DNA from: Anaerosoma tenue
GTDB lineage: Bacteria; Actinomycetota; Coriobacteriia; Anaerosomatales; Anaerosomataceae
Direction of reading: 5' to 3'
DNA: 64,000 nucleotides
NCBI RefSeq assembly: GCF_023161965.1
Contig: NZ_JALNTY010000001.1
Location: forward strand, 372,001 to 436,000
Of the stretch, positions 16,899-25,320 are shown piece by piece; positions within the stretch are counted from its first letter, which is position 1; each line of letters begins with the position of its first letter. The position numbers were made by a program, and so were the translations under genes. The notes under the pieces are model-generated. The model made no database searches. It saw only the letters and a list, made by a program, of their open reading frames with translations, and was not told where the DNA came from.

Positions 16899-17210
16899 TC
16901 AGGCTTCACTCTCCGGGAAGTAGCGGTCCTCGAAATCCGACTTCGTGAGGTCGGCCAACTCGAGCTCGACCTCGTCCATCCATGAGTGTGCCTCGGCGGG
17001 ATCGTCGAACGTCGCAAGCGGTGTCGTGCGTTCCTCTTCATCAAGGGTGACCGCCTGTACCTCGTACCGCTGGTCCTCATCGAGCTCCAGTGATGGCGCC
17101 CGACGGTACAGGACGTCGTCGCGCCACTCCAGGTCGAGCCCGTCGGTGGTATCGATAGCGAACACGCGTAGTCTGTAGAAGTCGGCCGCTCTGCCGATGA
17201 TCTTCTTCAT
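16899..17210 (-). CDS. Small acidic protein of unknown function
   Basis: I do not recognise this 103-residue protein. It starts MKKIIGRAADFYRLRVFAID, has no membrane segment, and is acidic in its second half, with a predicted helical tail rich in E and D. It follows the SH3-domain gene by 9 bases on the same strand, so it is probably the last gene of that unit. The 120 bases beyond it, towards the converging PgaC-like gene, contain an AT-rich stretch (about 16828-16862) but no clear terminator hairpin. Confidence 0.65.
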   Translation of the reverse strand: MKKIIGRAADFYRLRVFAIDTTDGLDLEWRDDVLYRRAPSLELDEDQRYEVQAVTLDEEERTTPLATFDDPAEAHSWMDEVELELADLTKSDFEDRYFPESEA

Positions 17211-17219
17211 CGTGGCCCC

Positions 17220-17777
17220 TTACGGTCGCACGAGCTCACTGTAAGCGCCGCCTCCGGCGACCCACCCTTCGTTCCCGTCAACGTCCCGCACCTGATACCA
17301 CCCGTTCGACGCGTCGAGGTAGACGAGCAGCTGTCCGCCATCAAGGGTCGTGATCACCTCTGACGCCGTTGTGGGCTCTGCACGCAGATTGAGCCCCTGC
17401 GTCTTCACCCGCACGTATGGCTCCCCGGCCGGGATCGAGATCCCGTCCGGGCCGATGATGGGTTCCGGCCCCTCGGGCGTGACGACGGGCTCCTCGGTCC
17501 CGGTCTCAGTCCCCGACGCGTCCGGTGTGCCGGTCGGCTCGACGGTCCCTGTGGCCTCCACTGCCGGCGTCTCCCCGGTCTCTGCCTCGAGACGGAACTC
17601 GCTCCAGAACGAGAGCGCCACCGTGATCACGGCGATCAAAGCTATCCACGGCACGACTACCCGCAATATCCGCACGATGATGTTCTGCTCCGGCGCATCG
17701 TGCCAGTCGTGCGGTGGCGGCCCGTAGGCATGCGGATCGGCGCCCACTCCGTCGTCCCACTCGTCCTGGTGTCTCAT
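17220..17777 (-). CDS. Membrane-anchored bacterial SH3-domain protein
   Basis: The 185-residue protein has a charged cytoplasmic N-terminus, one helix (about 33-55) and a Thr/Glu/Pro-rich linker of simple composition (about 65-105). A C-terminal SH3_3-type domain follows (GLNLRAEPTTASEVITTL, then NEGWVAGG). Such domains bind peptidoglycan or peptides at the cell wall. It overlaps the upstream membrane-protein gene by four bases. Its partner and role are unknown. Confidence 0.75.
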   Translation of the reverse strand: MRHQDEWDDGVGADPHAYGPPPHDWHDAPEQNIIVRILRVVVPWIALIAVITVALSFWSEFRLEAETGETPAVEATGTVEPTGTPDASGTETGTEEPVVTPEGPEPIIGPDGISIPAGEPYVRVKTQGLNLRAEPTTASEVITTLDGGQLLVYLDASNGWYQVRDVDGNEGWVAGGGAYSELVRP

Positions 17778-18313
17778 ATATACAGCCCTCCGCCGTATAC
17801 TGATGGATCCGTGACGTTGTACCGCTCGGCGAGACGTGCGATCTCTGCGGACGCATCCTCGAGGGCGCTTCTCACGCGCGCGATGTCAAGGCCGGCTAGC
17901 GCATCCAGGGCGTCCTCCCCTTCCGCGTCCCCTACCCGTGCCGTCTCTTCTGCAAGCATACCCGCAGTACCGCACAGGGTGTCCGCAAGCGGCCAGAGCC
18001 GTTTGGGCAGGGCGATATCCTTGAGTTCGGCATGCTCGAGCTGCATCCGATCCGCGATCGCCGCGAGCGCTTCACGCTCATCCGAACCACGCGATACGAA
18101 CGCGGCAAGAGCGTCACGCTCATCGTCAAGCAATGCCGACAAGACGGCTTCTGTGGTCTTGAGGGCGGATGCGACCGCCTCGCGATGCCCCGTGAGGGTC
18201 ACGATGTAGTGGCGCACCTGACGGCGCCACACAACGCGCGCCAGCAGCACCGTGATCATGATGAGGGCCGCCGCAACCGCGCCTATGACGATATACGGAA
18301 CGTACTCCTGCAC
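17774..18313 (-). CDS. Single-pass membrane protein with long helical domain, unknown function
   Basis: I cannot assign a family. The 179-residue protein has an N-terminal membrane helix (about 7-29) and a long Ala/Glu/Leu-rich region that should be mostly helical and cytoplasmic, ending VYGGGLYI. It begins 25 bases after the paaK stop and overlaps the SH3-protein gene by four bases, so it is probably read through from the ior-liv-paaK operon or forms the start of its own small envelope unit. Confidence 0.65.
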   Translation of the reverse strand: MQEYVPYIVIGAVAAALIMITVLLARVVWRRQVRHYIVTLTGHREAVASALKTTEAVLSALLDDERDALAAFVSRGSDEREALAAIADRMQLEHAELKDIALPKRLWPLADTLCGTAGMLAEETARVGDAEGEDALDALAGLDIARVRSALEDASAEIARLAERYNVTDPSVYGGGLYI

Positions 18314-18338
18314 GACGTGCGCCCTTCGACCGCCGGAC

Positions 18339-19643
18339 TTAGAATCGCGTTCGATTGTCCACGACGTGGCGGGCTTTGCCCACGGACCGTTCTATAGTAC
18401 CAGGCTCGACGAGCGTGACCTTCGCCTGCAGTCCCACGACCGACGCGATCCGCTCGGCGACCTGCTTGTTGAAGGCCACCATGTTCCGCATCACATCCGA
18501 GAACATCGCGGGTGACACCTCTATGCGCACCTCGAGCGTGTCCATGGCGCCATCACGGTCGACCACGATCAGGTAGTGCGGCTCGACGCCCTCCACAGCC
18601 AGCAATGCGTCCTCGATCTGGCTCGGGAAGACGTTGACGCCACGGATGATGAGCATGTCGTCGGTGCGCTGCCGGACCTTCCGCATGCGAGCGTTCGTGC
18701 GCCCGCACTCGCACGGCTCGGTGTCCATCCGCGTCAGGTCGTGCGTGCGGTACCTGAGGACCGGGAACGCCTCCTTGGTGAGCGGGGTGATGATCAGCTC
18801 CCCTTCCCCACCATCGGGGACCGGCTCGCCCGTCATCGGATCCACCACCTCGAACAGGAAGTGGTCCTCGGCCATATGCAGACCGCACTGGTGCTCGCAC
18901 TCTCCGCTGACACCGGGGCCCATGACTTCTGACAAGCCGTAGTTGTCGGTGGCCAGGATCCCCAGACGCCGCTCGATCTCCTCCCGCATCCCCTCACCCG
19001 ACGGCTCTCCACCGAACAGTCCGAGCCGGAGGGGCAGCGCGTGGATGTCGATACCGATCTTCTCGGCCACCTCGGCGATGTAGAGGGCGTAGCTGGGCGT
19101 GCCCACGATCACGGTGGTGCCGAAATCCTGCATCATCATCAGCTGGCGTTCGGTGTTGCCCGACCCGGCCGGGAACACCGTGGCCCCGATGCGCTCGATG
19201 CCGTAGTGCATGCCCCAGCCGCCGGTGAACATGCCATACAGGAACACCATCTGCACCCGGTCGGCGGGGACCACGCCCGCCGCCGAGGCGATGCGCGCCG
19301 TCAGCTCCGTCCACGTGTTGAGGTCACCCTTCGTGTAGCCGACGACGATCGGCTTGCCGGTCGTGCCCGACGATGAGTGCACCCGCACGACCTGTTCGAG
19401 GTCGACGGCGAACATGCCGAACGGATAGGTGTCGCGGAGCGCGGTCTTGTCGGTGAACGGCAGCAGCCGCACGTCAGCGAGCGTCTTGATGTCGCGCGGC
19501 TTCACGCCGCGACGATCGAGCTCGTCCCGGTAGTACGGCACCCGGTCGTAGACCCATGCGACCGTCGACTGCAGCCGGCGGAGCTGCAGGGCTGCCAGCT
19601 GCTCGCGGGGCATCGTCTCGTATTCGGTGTTCCAGATCGGCAT
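18339..19643 (-). CDS. paaK: Phenylacetate-CoA ligase family protein, copy 1
   Basis: The 434-residue AMP-forming acyl-CoA ligase belongs to the PaaK family of the ANL superfamily. It has the phosphate loop HSSSGTTGKPIVVGYT, the adenylate motif NYGLSEVMGPGV, an HLHMAED-like metal region, and a C-terminal AMP-binding domain. PaaK activates arylacetates to aryl-CoA thioesters. Here it is the last metabolic gene of an operon with IorAB and a Liv transporter, which suggests interconversion of arylacetates or branched acids with their CoA esters. A paralogue lies at 42445-43746. Confidence 0.9.
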   Translation of the reverse strand: MPIWNTEYETMPREQLAALQLRRLQSTVAWVYDRVPYYRDELDRRGVKPRDIKTLADVRLLPFTDKTALRDTYPFGMFAVDLEQVVRVHSSSGTTGKPIVVGYTKGDLNTWTELTARIASAAGVVPADRVQMVFLYGMFTGGWGMHYGIERIGATVFPAGSGNTERQLMMMQDFGTTVIVGTPSYALYIAEVAEKIGIDIHALPLRLGLFGGEPSGEGMREEIERRLGILATDNYGLSEVMGPGVSGECEHQCGLHMAEDHFLFEVVDPMTGEPVPDGGEGELIITPLTKEAFPVLRYRTHDLTRMDTEPCECGRTNARMRKVRQRTDDMLIIRGVNVFPSQIEDALLAVEGVEPHYLIVVDRDGAMDTLEVRIEVSPAMFSDVMRNMVAFNKQVAERIASVVGLQAKVTLVEPGTIERSVGKARHVVDNRTRF

Positions 19644-19649
19644 CCCGGG

Positions 19650-20393
19650 TCACTCCCTCGTCTCTGGCCGTCCGCCAAGGTACGCATGGCGCACCTGGTC
19701 GTCCTCGATCAGCTGCTGCGCAGGTCCGTGCAACGCTATCTGCCCGGTACGCATCACGTACCCGCGGTCCGCATGCTTGAGCGCAAGTCGTGCGTCCTGC
19801 TCCACCAGCAGGATCGTGAGCCCCTCGGCGCGCAGGGTGTCAAGGGCCCCGAAGATGGCGGCGATCACCCGTGGCGCGAGGCCGAGCGACGGTTCGTCGA
19901 GCAGAAGCACCTCGGGACGGCTCATGAGAGCTCGCGCCACCGCAAGCATCTGCTGTTCCCCGCCGGAGAGCGTCTCGGCGGGCTGGCCACCGCGCTCGGC
20001 CAGCACAGGGAACAACGCACGCACACGCTCAAGGTCCTCACGCACGGACGGGTCGCGAGCCGGTCTCGAGTGAGCGCCCACGCTCAGGTTCTCGTCTACT
20101 GTGAGCGGCCCGAAGAGCATGCGGCCCTCGGGCACCAGTGCAAGCCCGCGACGTACGAGGCGCTCGGGTGGGACGCCGGTGATCTCGTCCCCGCCGAGGC
20201 GCACCACGCCCGCCGTGGGGCGCAGGAGGCCGGCCACGGCCTTGAGGAGCGTGGACTTGCCCGCCCCGTTGGAGCCGATGAGAGCCACGAGCTCGCCGGG
20301 CGCCACATGAAGGGAGACGTCATCGAGAACGCGGACGTGACCGTAACCGGCGCTCAGCGATTCGATCGTCAGCTCAGCACCCACCGGGCTCAC
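19650..20393 (-). CDS. livF: Branched-chain amino acid ABC transporter ATPase LivF
   Basis: LivF is one of the two ATPases of the Liv-type importer. It has Walker A GSNGAGKST, signature LSGGEQQ and Walker B LLLDEPSLG in 247 residues. The GTG at 20393 overlaps livG by 20 bases and sits very close to its GGAGGAG; a second in-frame GTG nine bases later has better spacing and may be the true start. It is followed 6 bases later by paaK. Confidence 0.93.
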   Translation of the reverse strand: MSPVGAELTIESLSAGYGHVRVLDDVSLHVAPGELVALIGSNGAGKSTLLKAVAGLLRPTAGVVRLGGDEITGVPPERLVRRGLALVPEGRMLFGPLTVDENLSVGAHSRPARDPSVREDLERVRALFPVLAERGGQPAETLSGGEQQMLAVARALMSRPEVLLLDEPSLGLAPRVIAAIFGALDTLRAEGLTILLVEQDARLALKHADRGYVMRTGQIALHGPAQQLIEDDQVRHAYLGGRPETRE

Positions 20394-21147
20394 ACTCCTC
20401 CCCCAGGTACGCTTCGATCACGACCGGGTCCTTCTGTATGAGCAGCGGCGGGCCCTCGGCGATCTTCGCCCCGCGGTCGAGCACCACGATCTCCTCGGCG
20501 ACCTCCATCACGAGGCCCATGTCGTGCTCCACCACCACGAGGGTGACGCCGTCGTCCCTGATGCGATACAGGGCTTCGATGAGCGTCCGTGTCTCCGCGC
20601 CGTTGAGGCCTGCGGCGGGCTCGTCGAGGAGCATCAGGCGTGGCCTGGTGGCGAGAGCGCGCGCAATCTCCAGCAGCCGCCGGGTGCCATGCGGCAGGTC
20701 GCTCGCCGGCGCCTCCGCGCGCTCCTCAAGCCCCACCACACGGAGAAGATGGTAGGCGCGTTCACGCATCGCGCCCTCGGCGGAGCGAACGCCGATGCGC
20801 AGCGCGGACCTCACGAACCCTTGCGGGACCTCCAGGTCACAACCCACCCGTACGTTGTCGAGCGCGCTCATCTCCTCGAAGAGGCGGGTGTTCTGGAACG
20901 TGCGCGCAATGCCGCGACGGACGATCGCGTCGGGCCGTTGGCCGGTGAGGCGCTCGCCATCGAACGTCACGGCTCCCTCGTCAGCGCGGTCGAAGCCCGT
21001 GATCAGGTTGAAGAGCGTGCTCTTGCCCGCGCCATTGGGTCCGATCACCGCCTTGATCGAGCCCTCGTACACGTCGAACGAGACGCCATCCACCGCAGTG
21101 AGACCGCCGAACCGTCTCGTCACGTCACGGATCGCGAGAAGGCTCAT
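20374..21147 (-). CDS. livG: Branched-chain amino acid ABC transporter ATPase LivG
   Basis: The 257-residue ATPase has Walker A GPNGAGKST, a LivG-type signature (LPHGTRRLLEIARAL) and Walker B LLDEPAAGLN. The extended C-terminal helix region of LivG is present (GAKIAEGPP). The start at ATG 21147 overlaps the livM stop as ATGA. The same frame stays open to 22290, but that part lies inside livM in another frame and is not a fusion. Confidence 0.94.
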   Translation of the reverse strand: MSLLAIRDVTRRFGGLTAVDGVSFDVYEGSIKAVIGPNGAGKSTLFNLITGFDRADEGAVTFDGERLTGQRPDAIVRRGIARTFQNTRLFEEMSALDNVRVGCDLEVPQGFVRSALRIGVRSAEGAMRERAYHLLRVVGLEERAEAPASDLPHGTRRLLEIARALATRPRLMLLDEPAAGLNGAETRTLIEALYRIRDDGVTLVVVEHDMGLVMEVAEEIVVLDRGAKIAEGPPLLIQKDPVVIEAYLGEECEPGGC

Positions 21148-22166
21148 GTCCGCACCTCTCCCGCCCCGGCAGGCTGCCGCGACCATGCGCGTCTGATCAG
21201 CCCTCCGATGCCGGCAGGCGCGAAGATGACCACGAGTATCATCGCGATCCCGTAGATGTCGGTCTCCCAATCCTGCAGCACGGCGACCGTCCCCTGGCTG
21301 AGGCCGGGGATCAGAGCGTCGGCGTATGGCAGCAGCGTAAGGGCGATGGCCGCGATCACCGGTCCCGCGAGCGAGCCGGTACCGCCGACGACCACCATCG
21401 CTACGAGGATGACCGACTGCTCGAGACCGAACGTCGTCGGCGAGATGAACCCCACGCTGTGCGCATACAGAGCACCCGCCAGCCCAGCAAGCCCCGCAGA
21501 GAAGGCGAATGTGCGTACCTTGAGCGACACCGTGTCCACGCCACACGCGAGAGCGCCGCTCTCCGTTGCGTGGAGCGCCTGCATCGCGCGTCCGGGGCGG
21601 CTCCGCACGATGTTGGCGACCACCACCAGCACCGCTATCGCCACGCCCCACACGAGCAGGTACGTGCCGAGCGGCGTATCGATGGCATAGCCGGCCACCT
21701 CGGGATACGCGATGCCGCCCAACCCGTCGTTCCCGCCGGTGATGTGCCTGGCCTCCCGGAACACCACGTGCATGATCTCGGCGAATCCCAGCGTGGCCAT
21801 CGCAAGGTAGTGACCGTGAAGGCGAAGCGCCGGCAGCGCCAGTACCAGACCTCCCGCCGCTGCCAGCAGCGTTCCGGCGGCTACGCCCGCCAGCCACGGC
21901 ATGCCGAGGGAGCCCACCAGGTAGGCGGACGTGTACGCACCGATGCCCACGAATGCCGCGTGACCCATCGATATCTGACCCGCGTACCCGAACAGCAATG
22001 CGAGGCCGGCGATGATGATCACGTTCACGCCGACGTAGACCATGACCTTCAGCACGTACCGTTCGGGACTGACGAGCGGGACGGCCGCCACCAGCAGCCC
22101 CACAAGGAGGACCGCGGAGTACGGTGCGCGCAACAGGCGCCGGAGTGTGGCCTTGATCGCCGTCAC
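21144..22166 (-). CDS. livM: Branched-chain amino acid ABC permease LivM
   Basis: The 340-residue permease has about ten hydrophobic segments and the LivM pattern LLFGYAGQISMGHAAFVGIGA. It forms the membrane channel with LivH. Start and stop overlap livH and livG by four bases each, indicating translational coupling through the transporter block. Confidence 0.94.
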   Translation of the reverse strand: MTAIKATLRRLLRAPYSAVLLVGLLVAAVPLVSPERYVLKVMVYVGVNVIIIAGLALLFGYAGQISMGHAAFVGIGAYTSAYLVGSLGMPWLAGVAAGTLLAAAGGLVLALPALRLHGHYLAMATLGFAEIMHVVFREARHITGGNDGLGGIAYPEVAGYAIDTPLGTYLLVWGVAIAVLVVVANIVRSRPGRAMQALHATESGALACGVDTVSLKVRTFAFSAGLAGLAGALYAHSVGFISPTTFGLEQSVILVAMVVVGGTGSLAGPVIAAIALTLLPYADALIPGLSQGTVAVLQDWETDIYGIAMILVVIFAPAGIGGLIRRAWSRQPAGAGEVRT

Positions 22167-23041
22167 ACCTTCTCCCGCCTCGCGCGGCCGAACAGCCCCT
22201 GCGGGCGCACGAACAGCACCACGAGCAACACCACAAGGGAGATCGCGTCTTTGTAGGTGGACGAGACGAACGCCACCGACAGGCTCTCAAGCAGCCCTAA
22301 CACCAGTCCTCCGATGACGGACGCCACCGGGTTGCCGAGGCCCCCCAGGATCGCTGAAGCAAAGCCCTTCACGCCGATGGTCGCCCCCGCATCCCATGCG
22401 GTCTGCGTGAGCGGGGTGACGGCAACGCCGGCGAGCGCACCCAGCGCGGCCGCGATCCCGAAGCTCACCATCACCACACGTGCGGTATCGATGCCCATGA
22501 GGCGCGCCGCGTCGTGACTGATGGACGATGCCCGCATCGCGCGGCCGAGCTTGGTCTTGCGGTAGAGCACCGCGAGGACGACAACCGCGATGACGGTAAG
22601 ACCCCATACCCACAGCGCCTGGCGCTCGATCGCCACGCCGGCAACGTCGATCGACGGACCCGGTGTGAACTCGGCGAGCGTGAGCTCATCCGGGCCGAAC
22701 AGGTGCCTCGCCAGCGACTTGAACACCATCGAGCCGCCGATCGTGATGATGATGAGCACGATGGGGCTGGCAGAGCGCTGCGGCCGCAGAGCGACACGCT
22801 CGAAAGCGATCCCGATCGCGGCCGTCATGATGACGGCCGCGATGCCGGCAAGCGGCAACGGCAGGCCGAGCCCGGCGAAGAACACCGCCAGCACGCCGCC
22901 CAGCATGAAGAACTCGCCCTGCGCGAAGTTGATGATCCCGGTGGATCCGTACACGACGGTGAAACCGAGCGCCACCAGCGCGTATATGGACCCGCTCTTC
23001 AGGCCCGCTATGACGTACTGGAAGAACTCGGCGGCTTCCAT
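22163..23041 (-). CDS. livH: Branched-chain amino acid ABC permease LivH
   Basis: The 292-residue permease has about eight membrane segments and family motifs SIYALVALGFTVVYGSTGII and NFAQGEFFMLGG near the N-terminus. It pairs with LivM. It starts 3 bases after the livK stop and ends overlapping livM. Confidence 0.94.
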   Translation of the reverse strand: MEAAEFFQYVIAGLKSGSIYALVALGFTVVYGSTGIINFAQGEFFMLGGVLAVFFAGLGLPLPLAGIAAVIMTAAIGIAFERVALRPQRSASPIVLIIITIGGSMVFKSLARHLFGPDELTLAEFTPGPSIDVAGVAIERQALWVWGLTVIAVVVLAVLYRKTKLGRAMRASSISHDAARLMGIDTARVVMVSFGIAAALGALAGVAVTPLTQTAWDAGATIGVKGFASAILGGLGNPVASVIGGLVLGLLESLSVAFVSSTYKDAISLVVLLVVLFVRPQGLFGRARREKV

Positions 23042-23044
23042 CGC

Positions 23045-24244
23045 CTAGCGGTCCAAACGCCAGGTGCCGTCCTCGATCACGTACATCACCATCTCGTCCC
23101 GTGTGAGGCCGTTGTGGTCGGTGGCCGAGTACGTGAACGTGCCGTCGATACCGACCCAGCCGGATGTCTGCTCAAGCGCGTCACGGACCTGTTCCGACGT
23201 CACATCACCGGATCCCAGGCGTTCAAGCGCATCGGCGATCAGTCCGATCGCATCGTACGCATGCCCGGCGAAGATGTCCGGGGGCGTGCCGTACGCCGCT
23301 TCGTAGCGCTCGATGAAGTCGGTGGCCACCGCGTACGCCTCCGTACCTTCGCCGAACGCCTCGGGGACAAGGATCTTGCCCGTGCCGAGGCGGACACCCT
23401 CGGCGGCCTCACCCGCGCCGTCGATGAACTCCTGGCGCGCGATGCCGGATCCGCCGTACAGCGGCTGCTCCATGTTGAGCTGGCGGGCGTTGCGCGCGAT
23501 GATCGCCGCTTCCTTGCCTGCCGCCCAAATAAGCACGGCATCCGGTTCTGCTGCCCGGATCTTGGTGAGCTGGGACGTCATGTCGGTATCACCGGCGTTG
23601 AAGGTCTCGTCGGCCACGATGGTCACTCCCGCGTCTGCGGCCGTGGCGAGCACGATGTCTCGACCGTCGACTCCGTAACCACCCGTGTCACTGATCAGAC
23701 CGATCGTGGTATGACCGGCCGCGGCCATCTCCTCGAGCACGAACGGGATGACGATGCGGTTCGGCCACGGTGTCTGGAACACCCACTCGGAGAAGTCGGC
23801 CGTGATGACCGACCCGCCAGCCATGGAGACGATCGGCACCCTGGCACGTTCGGCGTCGGACCGCATCGCCATCGTCTGGCCGGTACCTGACGCTCCGATG
23901 ATCGCGAGCACGCCCTCTTCGTCGATGAGTCGTACGGCGGCCGCCTGCGCCTTGGCGGCGTCGGTGGCATCGTCCTCGTAGACCACCACGAGCTCCCGGC
24001 CGTTGACGCCACCGGCAGCGTTGATGCGTTCCACCTCAAGATCGATCGCGCGCTGCTCGGGTATCCCGAGCCCCGCGTAGGTTCCCGTGAGCGAGAGCAC
24101 CGCACCGATGCGGTACGGCTCCCCTGCCCCGCCTGCTCCGGCATCGCCTTCGCTCCCGCCGTCCGCTGCGCACCCGCCGACAGGCAGGCATGCCACGGTG
24201 AGCATGAACGCTGCGGTCAGCGCCAGCACCTTCGTCGGCTTCAT
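23045..24244 (-). CDS. livK: Periplasmic-binding-type lipoprotein LivK (amino acid receptor)
   Basis: The 399-residue receptor has a lipoprotein signal ending at C25 (PVGGC), a Gly/Ser-rich linker and a type I periplasmic-binding fold that starts YRIGAVLSLTGTYAGLG. It should be anchored to the outer face of the membrane and hand substrate to LivHMGF. The genetic link to indolepyruvate oxidoreductase and PaaK suggests aromatic or branched amino acids, or related acids, as ligands; specificity cannot be read directly. Confidence 0.92.
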   Translation of the reverse strand: MKPTKVLALTAAFMLTVACLPVGGCAADGGSEGDAGAGGAGEPYRIGAVLSLTGTYAGLGIPEQRAIDLEVERINAAGGVNGRELVVVYEDDATDAAKAQAAAVRLIDEEGVLAIIGASGTGQTMAMRSDAERARVPIVSMAGGSVITADFSEWVFQTPWPNRIVIPFVLEEMAAAGHTTIGLISDTGGYGVDGRDIVLATAADAGVTIVADETFNAGDTDMTSQLTKIRAAEPDAVLIWAAGKEAAIIARNARQLNMEQPLYGGSGIARQEFIDGAGEAAEGVRLGTGKILVPEAFGEGTEAYAVATDFIERYEAAYGTPPDIFAGHAYDAIGLIADALERLGSGDVTSEQVRDALEQTSGWVGIDGTFTYSATDHNGLTRDEMVMYVIEDGTWRLDR

Positions 24245-24298
24245 CGCAACCGCTCCTCCCTCATTCGCGCTCGCCAGGCGTGCGCCCCGTCACTGCGT

Positions 24299-24730
24299 CT
24301 ACTCCCCTACCGCGCTCAGGTCATCCTGCGAGACAAGCTTCACCGGCCGGTCTCCCAGCAGGTGCAGCGCGCGGTCCACGTCACCCACGTTGAGCACCAC
24401 GAACGTGGCGACGAGGGAGTAGACGTACTCGATGTTCACGCCTGCCGATGACACGATCTTCAGCACCTCGGCGAGACCGCCGGGCCGATCCGGCAGGTCG
24501 ATACAGATCACGTCGTCCATGCGGACGGTGAAGCCGTCTCTCGCGAGCGTGTCACGGGCTTCTTCCGGCTTGTCCACAACGAGCCTGAGGATCCCGTAGT
24601 CGGCGGTGTCAGAGACCGAGAAGCCACGGATGTTGACGCCCGCCTCCCCCAGGATGCCCGTCACCTCGCTCACGCGACCCGATTCGTTGGCGATGAACAC
24701 CGAAAGCTGCTTGACGACCATCCGATCCAT
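24299..24730 (-). CDS. Tandem ACT-domain protein, copy 1
   Basis: The 143-residue protein consists of two ACT domains (about 1-70 and 72-143), the first beginning KQLSVFIANESGRVSEVTGI. Free-standing tandem ACT proteins bind small ligands, usually amino acids, and modulate enzymes or transport. The ATG at 24730 overlaps the iorB stop as TGATG; the frame opens slightly earlier. Its place between iorAB and liv, and a second copy beside the second paaK, suggest a sensor for the amino acid or acid handled by these genes. Confidence 0.85.
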   Translation of the reverse strand: MDRMVVKQLSVFIANESGRVSEVTGILGEAGVNIRGFSVSDTADYGILRLVVDKPEEARDTLARDGFTVRMDDVICIDLPDRPGGLAEVLKIVSSAGVNIEYVYSLVATFVVLNVGDVDRALHLLGDRPVKLVSQDDLSAVGE

Positions 24731-25320
24731 CACAGAGAGCACACCCCTTCAGCACACGCGTCCCTTCCGAGATGGAAGGCACGCAGGTTGGCCTCCACGG
24801 TCTTGGGCGGTACCCGGTCGCTGATGACACGCTCCCATGTGGGCACCTCGAACGGCAGTGCGTAAGAGGCGGCGCCCATGAGGACGATGTTCGCCGAGCG
24901 CGGACTCCCCGCCTCGCACGCGAGCGCTTCCGCATCGAGGAATATGGCGCCCTCGCCCACCAACGCCTCCTCAAGGCCCTCCGGCGCGGGCATGTCGCCT
25001 ATCAACACAGGCAGCGAGTCCACCGTGCGGCGGTTCACTACCAGCGTGCCACCCGGTCTTAGATAGGTGAGCGTGCGTGCGGCCTCGGTCATCTCGAACG
25101 CTATCAGATGGTCCGCCATGCCCGGATCGACCACGGGAGAGAACACCGTCTGGCCGAACCTGACGAACGTCTCGACGGAACCGCCGCGCTGCGCCATGCC
25201 GTGGACCTCGGAGAGCTTCACGTCCATCCCCTCGGCCACGGCGACCTTGGCCAGCACGTCGCCCGCGAGGATCGTGCCCTGCCCGCCCACACCCGCGAGC
25301 ACCACGGTGGTCATCATCAT
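24730..25320 (-). CDS. iorB: Indolepyruvate ferredoxin oxidoreductase, beta subunit
   Basis: IorB is the gamma-type subunit of indolepyruvate:ferredoxin oxidoreductase, which oxidatively decarboxylates aryl 2-oxoacids to aryl-acetyl-CoA with reduced ferredoxin. The 196-residue chain has GVGGQGTILAGDVLA at the start and SEVHGMAQRGGSVET, both family hallmarks. It overlaps iorA by four bases and the ACT gene by one. Confidence 0.94.
   Translation of the reverse strand: MMMTTVVLAGVGGQGTILAGDVLAKVAVAEGMDVKLSEVHGMAQRGGSVETFVRFGQTVFSPVVDPGMADHLIAFEMTEAARTLTYLRPGGTLVVNRRTVDSLPVLIGDMPAPEGLEEALVGEGAIFLDAEALACEAGSPRSANIVLMGAASYALPFEVPTWERVISDRVPPKTVEANLRAFHLGRDACAEGVCSL

Noticed and set aside
20374-22290. 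Possible fusion of livG with an upstream domain in one long frame
   Set aside because: The upstream part overlaps livM in another frame and is low-complexity. livG has a clear start at 21147 with ATGA coupling.
22514-23890. A 458-codon open frame antisense to livK and livH
   Set aside because: Its translation has the His/Asp/Arg-rich bias of antisense GC-rich sequence. livK and livH explain this stretch completely.
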